Assembly (NCBI GenBank): GCA_023101725.1
Contig: JALJCO010001157.1
Coordinates: 310,001 to 374,000 of the forward strand
DNA length: 64,000 nt
Direction: 5' to 3'
From: Atherinomorus stipes
Taxonomy: Eukaryota > Chordata > Actinopteri > Atheriniformes > Atherinidae
The translations under genes were made by a program, and so were the position numbers. The notes under the pieces are model-generated. The model was not told where the DNA came from and did not search any database. It was given only the letters and a program-made list of their open reading frames with translations. Below are positions 1-11,962 of this stretch, piece after piece; the stretch's first letter is position 1; the number at the start of each line of letters is the position of its first letter.

Positions 1-2344
1 GAGAAGAGGTACAACCTAGTCATCGCAATGGGAAGTAGTGTCACAGTGTCAACATGCATAATAAAGGGTGCTCCGTGGTGATACAGTCATGCAGATGCAG
101 CCTCGTCTCCGCAAGGAGGAGGAAGCCCGCAAGGCTCACGACCCAGGCCCCCAGCAGCCACCCAGAGGCCCAGATCCCAGCTACCCCCCCCCCCCCAAAG
201 AGCGGACATGCATCCCCCGAAGGGCGGCAAAAGGCGGCCCCAGTCGGAGCCCCCTGCAGTCTGGAGGCCCAGGCCCCAGCGGACCAAGACCAGCAGCTGC
301 CGACCCCACCGGGCGCCGGGCGTCCCCCGGAGCGAAGACAGCGCCGGGCCCAGGGCCCAAGCGCCCAGGAGCAGCCACCCCCCCCCCCCCCCCCCCCCCC
401 CGGACCCGGGCGGCCCAACCGAAACCCAGGAGGACCGGACCCCCCAGACGACGCCCCCCCAGGGCAGGCCAGCCCCCACCCCAAAGTCCCTGCCCCATAC
501 ACCTGACACCAGGGCGCCACCACCTCTACCACCCCCCACCCCCCCACCACCCTCGCACACACACTCCCCACACACCTACCCCAACACTAGGGCTGAAAGA
601 TATACCGTCACCGCCCCCACATCGAGACACGGGCACCCAAGACATCAATACCGCAAGAGCAACCACATACAGGATACAGATCCCCCCTGCGCCCGCCCCG
701 CACAAAAAGCCCCGGAAGCCACAAACAAAACCGCACCCCCCACCAAAGCGCCCGGCCCCCAACCAACCCGCAGCCACACCGCACCACACCGACACCAAGA
801 TGCCCGGCACGAATACCGAGATATGAACCTCCGCCCACACCGCCCAGCCCTACCCAACACCTCCGTGTACCCCCCCCACACACACATACACCCACCCACT
901 CCGCTCTCCGACCTTACATACCCACACTCACTCCTCTCTCCACCCCCAACACTCTCCTCCCTCTACCATCCACACCTACCCCCACCTCCTCATACCCTCT
1001 AACACACACATGCACTCCCCCCACATAACTGCACCAACCCCTCCCCCCCCCCCCACACATACACCCCCACCTCCCTATACCCCCAATACCCCATACAGTC
1101 CCCCCTTACATGTCCAGCCCCGCCCATCCCTCTGACCTATCACACTCCCGCCCTTCCTTCCTTCAGCCCCTCATGACCATCCCTAATAGACACTCACGAG
1201 CATGCCACTCCTTCCTCCATCCCCCTTTCCTCCAACCACTTACCCACATCTCCTCCCTCTTCCAGCCCAAGTTCCTCCCTCCCACATTTCCTCTTTCACA
1301 CTCATTCATTATTCTCACATACCCACCTCTCTCTTGCCCATGCCCTCGTGCCTCCTGAGTGGTAGCTCGGGCCGGGGAAGGAGCCGCGAGCTCCAAGCCC
1401 CCAACACGTTCCCCCCCCCCCACCACCCCCATCCCCCACCCCCGGACGCAGCAGGCCAGGCATCCCCCAGGCCAGCAGGTCCCCCGCAATGCAGCCAGCC
1501 TTAACCACTGGCGCGTGAAGTAGCCACTGTCCCCCCTCCCCCCAGTAGCGCCCGGGAGACCGGGGTATGAAAGGACCCTGTCCCCCCCCCCCCCCCCGCT
1601 CATGACTGTGTGTGTAAGATGTGTGTTGTTTGCAGTTAAAACTAAGGGGCAGTGCCAAGTCATGCCGGGAGTGGGGTCGCGTAGGGGGCATGACCCCCCA
1701 ACCGGCCCCTCCCTCCTTCCACACACTATATGGCCCGCCCCTCAGAAGTGGTTGTGAGCTGTTGTTATTTTATGTGTTTAGGTGTCTAAGTGTGGTTAAA
1801 ACTGGGGAGCAGGCTGCCTCTAGACGTGGCAAGCAAAGGCACTTTGGTGCCCTCCCTCACCACGCCCGCTTGACACGCACCCTCCCCAAAACCCTACGTG
1901 TGTGTGTGTGAGGTAGAGCAGGGGGGGGGGGGGGGTCTTGGGAAGGGAGACCAGGGGGGTATGAATTCCCCCCTGGAAGGAGAGCCGTTACCGGCATTAG
2001 GTACCCCTGCCTCCCGGGATCCCCCCAGGGCAGAAGGGGCAGGCATGGCCGCCCCCACGGCCCGGCGTCCGGCGTTCACCACAGAGGGGCCAGCCTCGGC
2101 CCCTGGGGGCGCTCGACCACGCCAGGCCAGGGAGGGGGAAAAGGGACGGGAGCGGAAAGGGTCGGCGGAGGGGCCAGAGTCACCGGCCCAACATCCCCAG
2201 GCCTCGCAAACCCCCCCAAGAGGCACGCAGAGCTGCTATTTTTTTTTTTTCCCTTTTCCCCGCCCCCCCACCCCCACACACAAACCCCACCAATGCACAC
2301 CACCCCGCACCCCCGACAGCCACTCCAAACACCCCAACATCGAT
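1..2344 (-). other. C-rich LINE 3' region or 3'-flanking DNA of copy A
   Basis: From about 643 to 2305 this matches 11972-13655 at roughly 95% or more by eye. It includes a T run at 2236-2250 (an A run on the LINE strand) that corresponds to 13555-13578. Sequence left of 643 has no counterpart in the second copy, whose poly-A tail begins exactly there. The segment is therefore either a very long 3' UTR or host flanking DNA carried along by 3' transduction. No coding region is supported, and the long proline/arginine-rich frames follow from C-richness. Confidence 0.6.
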
Positions 2345-4025
2345 ACGACTCGTTCTGTTTTTTTGAATGAAGGGCATACAAAAATAAATAAAATTTTTCT
2401 GTTACCGAGATTAATTAAAATAAATAATATGACATTTTCGGTAGGTTTTTCCAGTTAGGTGCGGGGTTGCGGGCCAGCTGGGGGGGGGAGAGATTTCTTT
2501 TTGTCCCTCATCTTCCACTGCATCAGTCTTCCTTTTTTCACCTCTTTTGTCAACACTATCTCCATTATCGGTCTCTGCCAGACACGTGACTTTTGTTGCT
2601 AAGACGCCATTTCAGGCATGTAAAAGTCAGCGGTCCCGTTTATCAAACAAGCGTGGAAATGAGCGCACATCTGATCATATAAATTATCTTATGACTGAAT
2701 CCACGTGTGATTCATAAATGTTCCTGTCTGACCAAACAATAGAATCAACGTCAGAAATCCCTCCTCATCCAGCTGTTTCTACCCTAAAGCAGCAGCGCAG
2801 TCAGGCGGAGGCTGGTCCAAGCCTGACCCGGACTGTCGGATCTGAGCCTGACCCGGACTGTCGGGTCTGAGCCTGACCCGGACTGCCGGATCTGAGCCTG
2901 ACCCGCACGGACAGAAGAAAAAATAACTTTCATTAGCTAAGCTAAGAAACAGTCTGCTGACTGAGCACTTATAGACTATAACTTTAGGGTACATATAACT
3001 TAATAGAAACGACGGATCGCCTCATGTCTTCTGTCTCCAGGAGCTGCAGGTGTCATACCAGCCAGATGATCTTAACAGCAGAGTTATAACTTCTGATGAA
3101 GGCGACAACTGATCGCCAACAATTTCAAGATAAATCAGACTTTATTATCTCACTGTTGATGTCTGAATAAAGAAAAGAAAGCTCGGCTGCTTGTAAGAAG
3201 ACGGACAGTCGGGCTGCAGAAAGGCGCAGGTGCATCGGACCAGCGGGAACGCTGCTTTAGACTCAGAGAAAGTTTGCAACACAACCCTGACCTGTGTGGA
3301 GCTGTACAGCGATGCTGTAACTTGTCAAGACTTTATTGACAAGTTAAATAACAGAAATACTAGTTTATAAACATTATGCGCAGCCAGAAGGGCAGACGCG
3401 CTGGTAACTGCAGCTCCCAGGAGACACGGAGTTGAGTGGAGGAGATCCGTTTCTACAAATTAATCTATACATTAACGTTGTACAAGTGTTCATTCGTAGA
3501 CTGTTTCTTAGTTTAACTAATGAAAGTTATCGTTTCTTATGTTTCTGTCCGGGTCAGGCTCAGATCCGACCAGCCCCCATCTGTCAGCCCTGCTGCTGTT
3601 TCAGGAGAAACAGCTGGATGATGGTGCATTTCTGACCAATATTCTGTTGTTTGGTCAGACACGAACATTTTATAAATCACACATGGATTCAGTCATAAGA
3701 TCATTTTTATGATCAGATGTGCGCTCATTTCCACGCCGGTTTGACCACTGACAGTTCTACGCCTGAAATGGCATCAAGCGCTGGTTAAGCAACAAATGTT
3801 ACGTCACTCGGCGGAGACCGATTGGGCTTTTTGAAGAAGCTTCGGACACTTAGCTGCCATGACTTTTTACCCGGTGAACCCAACAGGCCATGCATCAAGA
3901 GAGACAATATGCTAACTCGCCATCTAGTGGTCAGCAGTGTAAATTGCAATCTGTCAAAATGACCGACGGCCTTCAGATTTTTCTGTCACCGTTTAAAAAA
4001 AACGGTCAATGACGGAAAATATTCG
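2345..4025. mobile_element. Foldback (long inverted-repeat) element inside the LINE 3' region
   Basis: About 1.7 kb of ordinary composition interrupts the C-rich LINE tail. Two long arms are inverted copies of each other: about 2583-3000 and 3440-3815. Landmarks such as 'gaaatgagcgcacatctgat' at about 2660 return inverted at about 3712, as do the segments around the 'agctgtttct' motif. The middle (3000-3440) is unique and no transposase is visible. It is a non-autonomous DNA element. The outermost ends and the target duplication could not be set, so the limits are approximate. Confidence 0.65.
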
Positions 4026-5076
4026 GTTAACGCGACCCCTGACCCCCACCCACCCACCCATCTCCACACACCCCCACAGGCAGCCACACACACACACAAC
4101 CGCATTCACGCCCCCCCTCCAGTCACACACCCACCCACACATACCAAGGACGGGGGCCACGGGGCCACCAGCCCCCCCCCACGCCACAAGTCCACCGCCC
4201 CCAGCCCCCGGACCACGCGAGACCAACCCGCACGAGACCACCAGCGCAGGCCAGCCCCAACCGACACAGCGGCCGGGCGGGACAGGCACCCGGCGTGGAA
4301 AAGACCCGGCCACCCCGCAACCCCCCCACCTCCACACACTAGAGCTGAACGATATGGACAAAACCCCACACCCCGACAGCCACGCCAGACACCCCAACAT
4401 CGATACGACACGACATGACCACGGATCCGCAGCAAACCAAGCACCCCGGCGGAAAGCGCAGCTCCGTCCGCGACCCCCAGAGCCCCACACGCAGGACAAG
4501 CACAGGGGAAATCCACACCCCCCACATAGCCGCTCCCGCGACACCAACATCCCGGATGCCCACATCCCGACACAGACACGACAACGATACATCCCCCAGC
4601 CCCACCACACACACACCCCCACCAGCACACACACCCGCACGCACACAGCAGAGGCGCCCCGGCCCCCGGCGCAGTGACTAGACGTCACCAGGTCGTGAGG
4701 ACCGGCCAAATCCAGAGGAGGCACGTCCCGCCGGCCCGCCCCCCCCCAGCGCCAAGCCGGGTCCCCCGGCCCCGGAGGCAGGGGCCACCCCGGAGCACCG
4801 GGGCCCAGGGCCCCCCCGCCCCCCCGCCCCGGGACGACCCCGGCCACCCGGCGCCAGCCGACAGCCACCGGCCAGGGCCCGACCAGCGACCCGCCCACCG
4901 CCGCAGAGCAGCCCCAACCGCTGACCCCCATGCCCCCCATCGGGCTGGATACAGCCCCGCCCCAGCGGCGAGGCAGCCCAGACCCCCCCCCAAGTCAACC
5001 GCCAGGGATCCATATCCATCAAGCACTCGCCGGCACCCAACCCCCACATCGCCGAGGCAGCTCTCCTACACCAACG
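4026..5076 (-). other. GC-rich LINE 3' region, ORF2-proximal part
   Basis: This begins directly after the ORF2 stop. It is extremely C-rich on the plus strand (G-rich in the LINE RNA) with many runs of four or more Cs, so the sense RNA has G-quadruplex potential. Positions 4077-4180 match 13706-13802 of the second copy nearly base for base, which ties this stretch to the LINE. Proline-rich frames here are a by-product of base composition. Confidence 0.7.
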
Positions 5077-8000
5077 TTAAGTGATGGAGCTAATCACAGG
5101 GGACCAGAGGGAGTGGAATTCATCTAACTGGTTCTTAGAGGAGGCAGACATCGTCTCAATACTGATATGGTCTACTAAGAAATTCCTAAACTGGCTAATG
5201 CTCAGATTATCTTTGGATTTCCAGTTTACCAAGATAGTTTTCTTTGCAATACATAATACAGTAAGTATCATATGTGCATAGTTGGTTACCGTGTTGATCT
5301 CATCCAAGTCCCCCAGTAAACACAGTGTGGGGCTTGCAGGGAAGTTACACCTGAGCCACGTTGACAGGTCATCACATACCTGAAGTCAAAACCTCTGGAC
5401 AGGTGGACAAGACCACAAGGCGTGAAGATAATTGTCTGTTGTATTCTCATTGCAGTGCAAACAAATATTTGAAGGTGACAGACCCATCTTGAACATCCTC
5501 TGTCCTGTGTAATGTACTCTGTGTAAAACCTTGAATTGTATCAACTGTATATTTGAGTTTTTAGTCATTAGGAACGTGTTTAAACATATCTGTGTCCATG
5601 TGTTTTGGTTAAGGGTTCTGGACAAGTCAGCCTCCCACTTCGAAGTTGGAAGGGAAATTGAATCATCCAGTTTTAATAATAATCTATATATTTTCGACAG
5701 TAGTTTGGGGATAGAGAGATTCAGGAATTCTGCTACCCTGACCGGAGTCTGCAAGATCAGTTGGTTAGAGGTATATTTTTTGCTTAATATAGATTTAAGT
5801 TGATGGTATTCTAAGAATTTAGTACTACTGATCCCGTATTGTAAGGTAAGTGTATTAAATGACAGGAATTTTCCATTTTCAATGATATGTTGTAATTGTT
5901 TTACTCCTTTATCCTTCCAATGCACAAAATTAATCATTTTCTTGTTTTGTAAAATATCCAGGTTATTCCAGATGGGTGTGAGTTTACATGGAATAATAGA
6001 AGACTCGGTTAACTTCAGGAATTCCCACCATGCTTTCAGAGTAGAGCAGATGTTGATACTTTTAAAGCATTTATGAGATCTGACTGCTGAACTGATGAAC
6101 GGCAAATCAGAGACATCCAGATCCTCACATAATGCTTGTTCTGTGTCTAGCCACGGTTCATCTAGATGGGAAGGTTTCAGCCATTTGGAAATAAATTGTA
6201 GCTTATTTGCTAGGAAATAATAATTGAAATTGGGTGAGTCTAACCCTCCCCGGTCTTTTACCTGTTGTAAGGTTTTTAAACTGATACGTGATGGCTTGTT
6301 TTTCCAAAGAAATTTGGAAATGTGAGAGTCCAGTGACTTAAACCAACTGGAGGAAGGTTTGGTGGGTATCATTGAGAACAAGTAGTTAATTTTCGGTAGA
6401 ACCATCATTTTGATGGTAGCAACTCTCCCCATGAGTGATATGGGTAAGTGCTTCCATCGCGTGAGATCTTCCTCTATTGACTTTAATAGCTGGACATAAT
6501 TTAACTTTATTAACTCTGAAAGTTGTGGAGAAATATTTATTCCTAAATATCTGATATTACCAGACTGTATTGTGGTGTTAGGGATGTTTTGTAAAGTACA
6601 ATTAACAGATAAAGCTGTAGTCTTGGTCCAGTTAATAGAGTACTCAGATATCATTGAAAATTTATTGATCAATGTGATTGTCTGGGAGAGAGATGTTGAT
6701 GAGTTCTGGAGGAAAAGCAGTACGTCGTCTGCATAAAGACTTATTTTATGTTCTAGATTTTTGCCGGGGATCCCTTTAATATCTCTGTCCTGTCTTATAG
6801 CGGCTGCTAGTGGTTCAATGAAAATGGCAAAAAGTGAAGGGGAGAGCGGGCAGCCCTGCCTGGTGCCTCGCTGTAAACAGAAACTTGGAGAAGTTTGGTC
6901 ATTGGTCCTCACACATGCATTAGGGTTGTTATAAAATATTTTTATCCAGTCTATGAAATAAGGACCAAAACCAAATTTATTTAATGTTGCAAACAGGAAT
7001 TTCCAGTTAACACGATCGAAGGCTTTTTTCTGCATCTAACGAGATGATAGTGGATTCCAGATTATGAATGGTAGCATAGTCTATTAGATTAATCAGCCTG
7101 CGTGTGTTAGTAGAAGAATGTCGACCTTTAATAAAACCAGTTTGATCAGGATGTATTATCAGAGGAGTTATTTTTTCTATCCTTTTAGCGAGTGCTTTGC
7201 TGATTATCTTAAGATCTACATTTATTAATGAGATTGGTGTATAACTAGCTGGAAGTGTCGGGTCTTTACCTGGTTTTAATAATACGGTGATATTTGCTGA
7301 ATTCATATTTGGTGGTATTTTCTGTTTCTCTTTTATTTCTAGTATCATTTTATAAAAAGTGGGAGCCAGAATTGTCCAGAACTCTTTGTAAAATTCGACC
7401 GGATATCCATCTGGGCCTGGGGCTTTATTATTGGGCATATGTTGCAGAGCGTCATGTAATTCACTTATTGAGAGGGGTGAATCTAAAACCGTAATATTTT
7501 CCTGTTGTAGTTTTGGAAGAATGATACTATTGAGAAATTGATTAATATCATCATCTGTGGGGTTTATTTGTGATTTATATAGTGTTCTGTAGAAGTTTCT
7601 AAAAATGTTATTTATCTGGTCAGGATCATGGCTGATACTTCCTTCTGAGTCTTTAACGGAGGAGATTGTTGCTTTTTCCTTATTTATTTTTAACTGATTA
7701 GCTAGAAGCTTGCCAGACTTGTTACCATGGTCGAAGTTTTCTAAACGAAGTCTTTGAACTAAGAATTGTGTTTTTTGGTCTATTATTTTGTTTAACTCGA
7801 GCTTGAATTTCCTTATATCATTCAGCATGTGTTCCTCCGGGGAGACCTGGTAGGCGTCTTCTAGTGATTTAATTCTAACTTCTAATTCTGAGATTCTTGC
7901 AGCTTCCTTTTTTTTTTATGGGAAGAGAAGGAAATTATTTTTCCTCGCATTACTGCTTTACCTGCTTCCCAAAGGACACATGCTGGAGTTTCTGGTACAT

Positions 8001-8820
8001 CGTTGTTCTCTAGATAAATGGACCATTCTCTTTTAAAATAGCTGATAAACTCAGGATCTTTCAGTAATGATGTATTAAATCTCCAACTCCTAGTTGCTGG
8101 TTTAATAGTTTTATTTCTCAGAGTTAATGATACTGGTGCGTGATCACTGATGGTTATTGGATGGATTTCAATTTCTGAGATTTCACTCATCAGTGAGCTG
8201 CTGGTTAAGAAGTAATCTAATCTAGAGTAGGAATGGTGAACTGAGGAGAAGAAGGTATATTGTCTCGTGGTGGGGTGATGAGATCGCCATGCATCACAAA
8301 GGCCGAAATCCTTCATGTACTGCTTAACGATATCCGATGAATGCCATATTTTGTTATGTCCTGCTGTACTGAGCCTGTCCATACCTGGATCACATACTAT
8401 GTTGAAGTCTCCGCCCAATAATACCGCCCTATCAGAGTAGTTATGCAAAGCAGAGAAAAATGAGTCAAAGAATAATGGATCATCTACGTTTGGTCCATAT
8501 ATATTTGCAATGCATACCTTAAGATTCTGAACAGTTAATGTGACTATTATAAATCTGCCTTCTGGATCTCTGATTACATCATCAATGTCAAATTTTAACC
8601 TGCTATTAATCAGAATTGCTACACCTCTCTGTCTAGAATTATAACCAGCTGAATACACGTGTGGAAACTGTCTTGTCTGAAGGAGATCGACTGAGGAGTT
8701 TGATAAATGTGTTTCCTGAAGTAAGACAATGTCTGCCTGAAGATCTTTTAGCCGGTTGAAAATTTTTAATCTCTTATCCCCTGTGCGAGCTCCGCGCACA
8801 TTCCAGGTGACTATTTTCAT
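5077..8820 (-). pseudogene. L1-type ORF2 (APE endonuclease + reverse transcriptase), three frameshifts
   Basis: About 1,248 codons encode the LINE replication protein, which nicks target DNA and reverse-transcribes its own mRNA there. The first frame (8820-7882) is a full APE endonuclease: Asn7 in TWNVRG, Glu36 in LQETH, Asp138 and Asn140 in GGDFN, and Asp226/His227 in ISDHAP. The second frame (to about 7020) carries NKAPGPDG and DQTGFIKGRH. The third (7035-5386) has FDRVNW (motif A), RQGCPLSP (motif B), the YADD box, and a C-x2-C-x9-H-x4-C knuckle near its end. The last frame (5307-5077) holds the C-terminus. Breaks lie at the 10-T run 7908-7917, the T run near 7024, and about 5386. Two fall in homopolymers, so sequencing error is possible. 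Otherwise the reading frame is strikingly intact, which implies a young insertion. Confidence 0.93.
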
Positions 8821-9540
8821 TCAACCAACGCTGAAATAAGTGTTACATGCATATTAATAAAGCCGTGCATCTGTTCGCGTATTTCTGCCGTAAGTATGAA
8901 TACTAAGCTGCAGGCTGAACGAGTCTGTCTGTGTGTACATCGCGCTGTTTCTTCCTGCAGTGTGTGTGTGCGTGCACCTGCATGTGTGCCTCGCGCTGCG
9001 TGTGCTGGAGTTTCTACACCCGTAGTGTTCACGTTTGTAAAGTCGCGAGTGAAATGACAGTTCACTGTGTAGGATTGAGGGAAAAAAAGAGAGGGGAGGA
9101 AAGAAGTGGAAAGTGAAACAAGAAAAGTGACAGAAAACCAGAGGTTTAAAAAGTGCATCCGTGTTGTGAGCCATGAAGTCGAAACGGTAGTGAGATTAGT
9201 AATTATGATCATAACAGATAATTTGTCTATCTTGAATGTCCTGACATGTTAGCTGTATTGTATGAAGTTCCCAACTGAATTTTCTGAATTTCTCCATCTG
9301 TCTGGGTTGTAAATAAATGAATGATTTCTTTCTGAATTTCTCAGTGTATGCCCTCCATGGGTCCAAGGACGTGGATGTAATATTCTAGTTGAAGCGAAGA
9401 AGGGCTGCCAGGAGGATCGTGAATATTGAGAGAGCGAGAAGCCCCTATCTCTATCTGGTCTTATTTTGGTGTCTAGTTTAAGTTTGCTGCAATAGGGATT
9501 GAATATACAAGTTATTCACTCCCTACTGAGTATCTGCTGT
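8821..9540. other. Upstream of LINE ORF2; no ORF1 recognised
   Basis: This stretch lies where the 5' part of the LINE should be. It contains a TG-rich stretch near 8938-8990 and short open frames on the minus strand, including one that ends overlapping the ORF2 start, but none resembles an L1 ORF1 RNA-binding protein. The 5' boundary of the LINE is not visible. Confidence 0.4.
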
Positions 9541-10774
9541 TAAGTTTTCAATTTCTGGATCTGTCGTCAGTGGTGAACCACAGGGATAGTAGCGGGAGTT
9601 TCGGCCTTTTCATCACCATACTCCCTCTCCCTGTGGCAAGCTCCACGGGGTGATCAAGTCCCGGGCAGATCCAGTGTCCAATGGTTGGTGGGTTAGGGTG
9701 AAAGAAAAATTGTGGTCCCGACACCGAGAAGGCGTCAGGGCCGAATGCACTGGCCATACAGGTCCTGCTTTCTGGTCCTCATACTCCTCCACCATCCCCA
9801 CAGATCATGGTGTTTCCAAAAATTGGGCTCTCACGTCCCTCCTCATAAGAAAATTCGTGAAATGAGACTCGATACCGGCCGAATTGGCGTTGGTGTTCAC
9901 TGGTCATTATGTAGCTACGTTTCGGACTGTATTTTCCTTCATCAGGCTTGACCAGGTAAGTACTAAGGTTTTCTCCGTGCTCCCGGATTGGGTAGCAGAC
10001 TGAATGAGGTTCTGTTTAAGCAAAAAATACTGGGACAGAACCTGGATAAGGAAAAAGTGGCATAAAAAGCTGATGTACATTTACCGTGAAATCCTCATCC
10101 TCATCATCGCTCGATGTTAAAATACCTGCAGAGTTACACTGGAAATGAAATGATGATTCAGAGAATCAAAGGTGTCGGTCTCATTCATGCAGAGCTCATT
10201 TTAAACAAATGATGAAACTCTGTTAAGTCTGATTAAACTCAACAGACTTTGTTCCTTACAGCCGACACTGAATGAGAGAGAGTCTACCTGAGTAAAAGGT
10301 GGAACTCTGTAAACCAATAAAAACAATGAACACAACTAAAAGCATGTGTGTGTTTGTGGGTTTAAAGGTATTTGTGAGTATGTGTGTAAAACATCAGGGG
10401 TTAGTTGTGTGTTTGCGAGTGACCATTCAAGTCCAACCGTGGCTCCTCCGAAGGTCAGATGCACACTGGAAGGCCCCAAGCAGCTGTCAGCCTCCAGAGA
10501 GCACAGACGCAAAACAGCGATGCCAGGATGTCCATGCACCCACCTAAAAGACAGCTGGAGGCCACAGCTGTCAGCGACCCCCCCCACCACCGCAGCAGGA
10601 CCCAGGGGAAAGAAGAAAACAAAAATCAAACAATTCCACCTGAAACGTAAAGATGGAAATTATCATCAAGTCAAGTTTGGGTTCATCATGACAACACTTC
10701 CTGTACCCAAACAGTTAAACTCAATTTAATTCTCAAAACCTTTTACGGACTCAACGGCATGAACATGTTTATGT
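9541..10774. other. No gene recognised
   Basis: Mixed-composition sequence with short frames only. A moderately C-rich patch at 10440-10620 resembles the GC-rich LINE tails in style but was not matched to them. Nothing else could be supported. Confidence 0.3.
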
Positions 10775-11000
10775 AGAGTTCATTTGCAAAAACAGTTAAC
10801 CACCAATTCGAAAAAACGGAGTTAACTGCATCTGCAAATAAACTCTTAACTTTTTGAATATTTTCACCACATCACACTCACATGAAGTAGAGGGTTTAAT
10901 GATGTTAAATGGAGATAGAAGGTTTGTACCTGACAGCGACAAAAAGCAGTTAACTCTGTTTTTTCTAAATGGTGGTTAACTGTTTTTGCAAAAGAACTCT
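10775..11000. mobile_element. Small inverted-repeat MITE
   Basis: A 226-bp element with about 55-bp terminal inverted repeats. The left end 'agagttcatttgcaaaaaca' returns inverted at the right end, with only a few mismatches over the arm. There is no coding capacity. The superfamily is unassigned because no clear target duplication is seen. Confidence 0.75.
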
Positions 11001-11035
11001 TCAATCTTCAATATATACACATATATATATATATA

Positions 11036-11246
11036 CACTACTCACAAAAAGTTAGGGATATTCAACTTTCATTTTTTGGGGAACAGAATGATGCAGAATA
11101 AACATTTAACCATTGAACAGTGAACATGTGCATTGAAAAGTTTAGAAAAAGTTTAATTCAGTTCACCTGGAAAGGTTGTCGTGGATTTTAGATTTATTCT
11201 GACATCATAAAGAAAGCCAAATATCACTAACTTTTTGTGAGTAGTG
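11036..11246. mobile_element. Tc1/mariner-type MITE, 211 bp, TA duplication
   Basis: Inverted termini 'CACTACTCACAAAAAGTTAG' (left) and its reverse complement (right, with one or two differences) are bounded on both sides by TA, the target duplication of Tc1/mariner. The interior is non-coding. The right TA is at 11247-11248. Confidence 0.85.
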
Positions 11247-11279
11247 TATGTCCAAAGACATGCATGTTAGGTTAATTGA

Positions 11280-11450
11280 TTACTCTTTATTGCCCCTAGA
11301 AATGAATGTGAGTGTGAATGGTTGTCTGTCTCTGGCCCTGTGACAGACTGGTTACCTGTCCAGGTGTACCCGCCCCTCACCTGATAATAGCTGGGATAGA
11401 CTCCAGCAACCCTGAACTGGAGAAGCAGTACAGAAAATGACTGACTGACT
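11280..11450. repeat. Dispersed teleost repeat ('cctgtccaggtgtacccgcc' type)
   Basis: The stretch running from 'ggttacctgtccaggtgtac' through 'agctgggatagactccagca' into 'cagaaaatga' is the well-known tail sequence of a very common fish interspersed repeat. Identified from memory of the motif, not by a search. It is followed by a TA-rich microsatellite. Confidence 0.55.
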
Positions 11451-11490
11451 ATATATATGTATACATGTATACAGTATATGTGTGTGCATG

Positions 11491-11538
<48 letters not shown>

Positions 11539-11560
11539 GATACATATTATTATGTTATAT
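11446..11560. repeat. TA/TG-rich microsatellite
   Basis: Alternating TA with scattered TG and CA, including an uninterrupted TA run around 11495-11522. After it, 11561-11905 holds only AT-rich sequence without recognised features. Confidence 0.9.
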
Positions 11561-11905
11561 TTATGTTTAACACACTGTACAGAATGAATGAATGTTGGAC
11601 ACAGTAAAGTATGTCTATATCAATATTTTATGGACAATCCTATAATTTTAACAATTTAAATGGATGTATAAAGGTGTGAGTACCTGGAATCAGTGCTGAA
11701 GTGATGACTCTCACTGTTCAACTGCACAGGCCAGAAGACTGGTTAGGGGTCCAGTGCTGTCATCTTATGTTGGACACCCACTGGTCAAGCTTCTCTGGAT
11801 CATCTGGAGGGAAATTTCTCACAGACAACAAAAAATATGTAGTCATACATGTGTTCAAAATATTTTTCAGCTCCTCATTGTAATACAGGCTTGCAGTACA
11901 AAGGC

Positions 11906-11919
11906 CTATAATAAAGACT

Positions 11920-11923
<4 letters not shown>
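11906..11923 (+). repeat. Target-site duplication, left copy
   Basis: 'ctataataaagacttctt' is identical to 14170-14187. It ends in Ts that merge with the poly-T, as expected when poly-A RNA primes on a T-ending nick. Confidence 0.92.

Positions 11924-11962
<39 letters not shown>

Larger units (their letters stand above)
1..8820 (-). mobile_element. L1/Tx1-like LINE, copy A, interrupted and running off the left edge
   Basis: A non-LTR retrotransposon reads right to left: ORF2 starts at 8820 and ends at 5077, and a long G-rich (C-rich on the plus strand) 3' region follows toward position 1. The order endonuclease, reverse transcriptase, C-terminal zinc-knuckle and G-rich 3' tail is that of the L1 group. 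No ORF1 is recognisable upstream of 8820, so the copy is either 5' truncated or its ORF1 is too decayed to see. The 3' region is split by a foldback element at about 2345-4025. Assigning 1-2340 to the same element rests on its similarity to the second copy at 11.9-13.8 kb, so the 3' limit is uncertain. Confidence 0.75.

Noticed and set aside
54..1002. Proline/arginine-rich open frames of 150-264 codons
   Set aside because: They lie in C-rich LINE tail sequence; several frames on both strands are open at once and none shows a domain.
4009..5127. Open frames up to 315 codons on both strands
   Set aside because: Same GC-rich LINE tail; overlapping frames reflect base composition.
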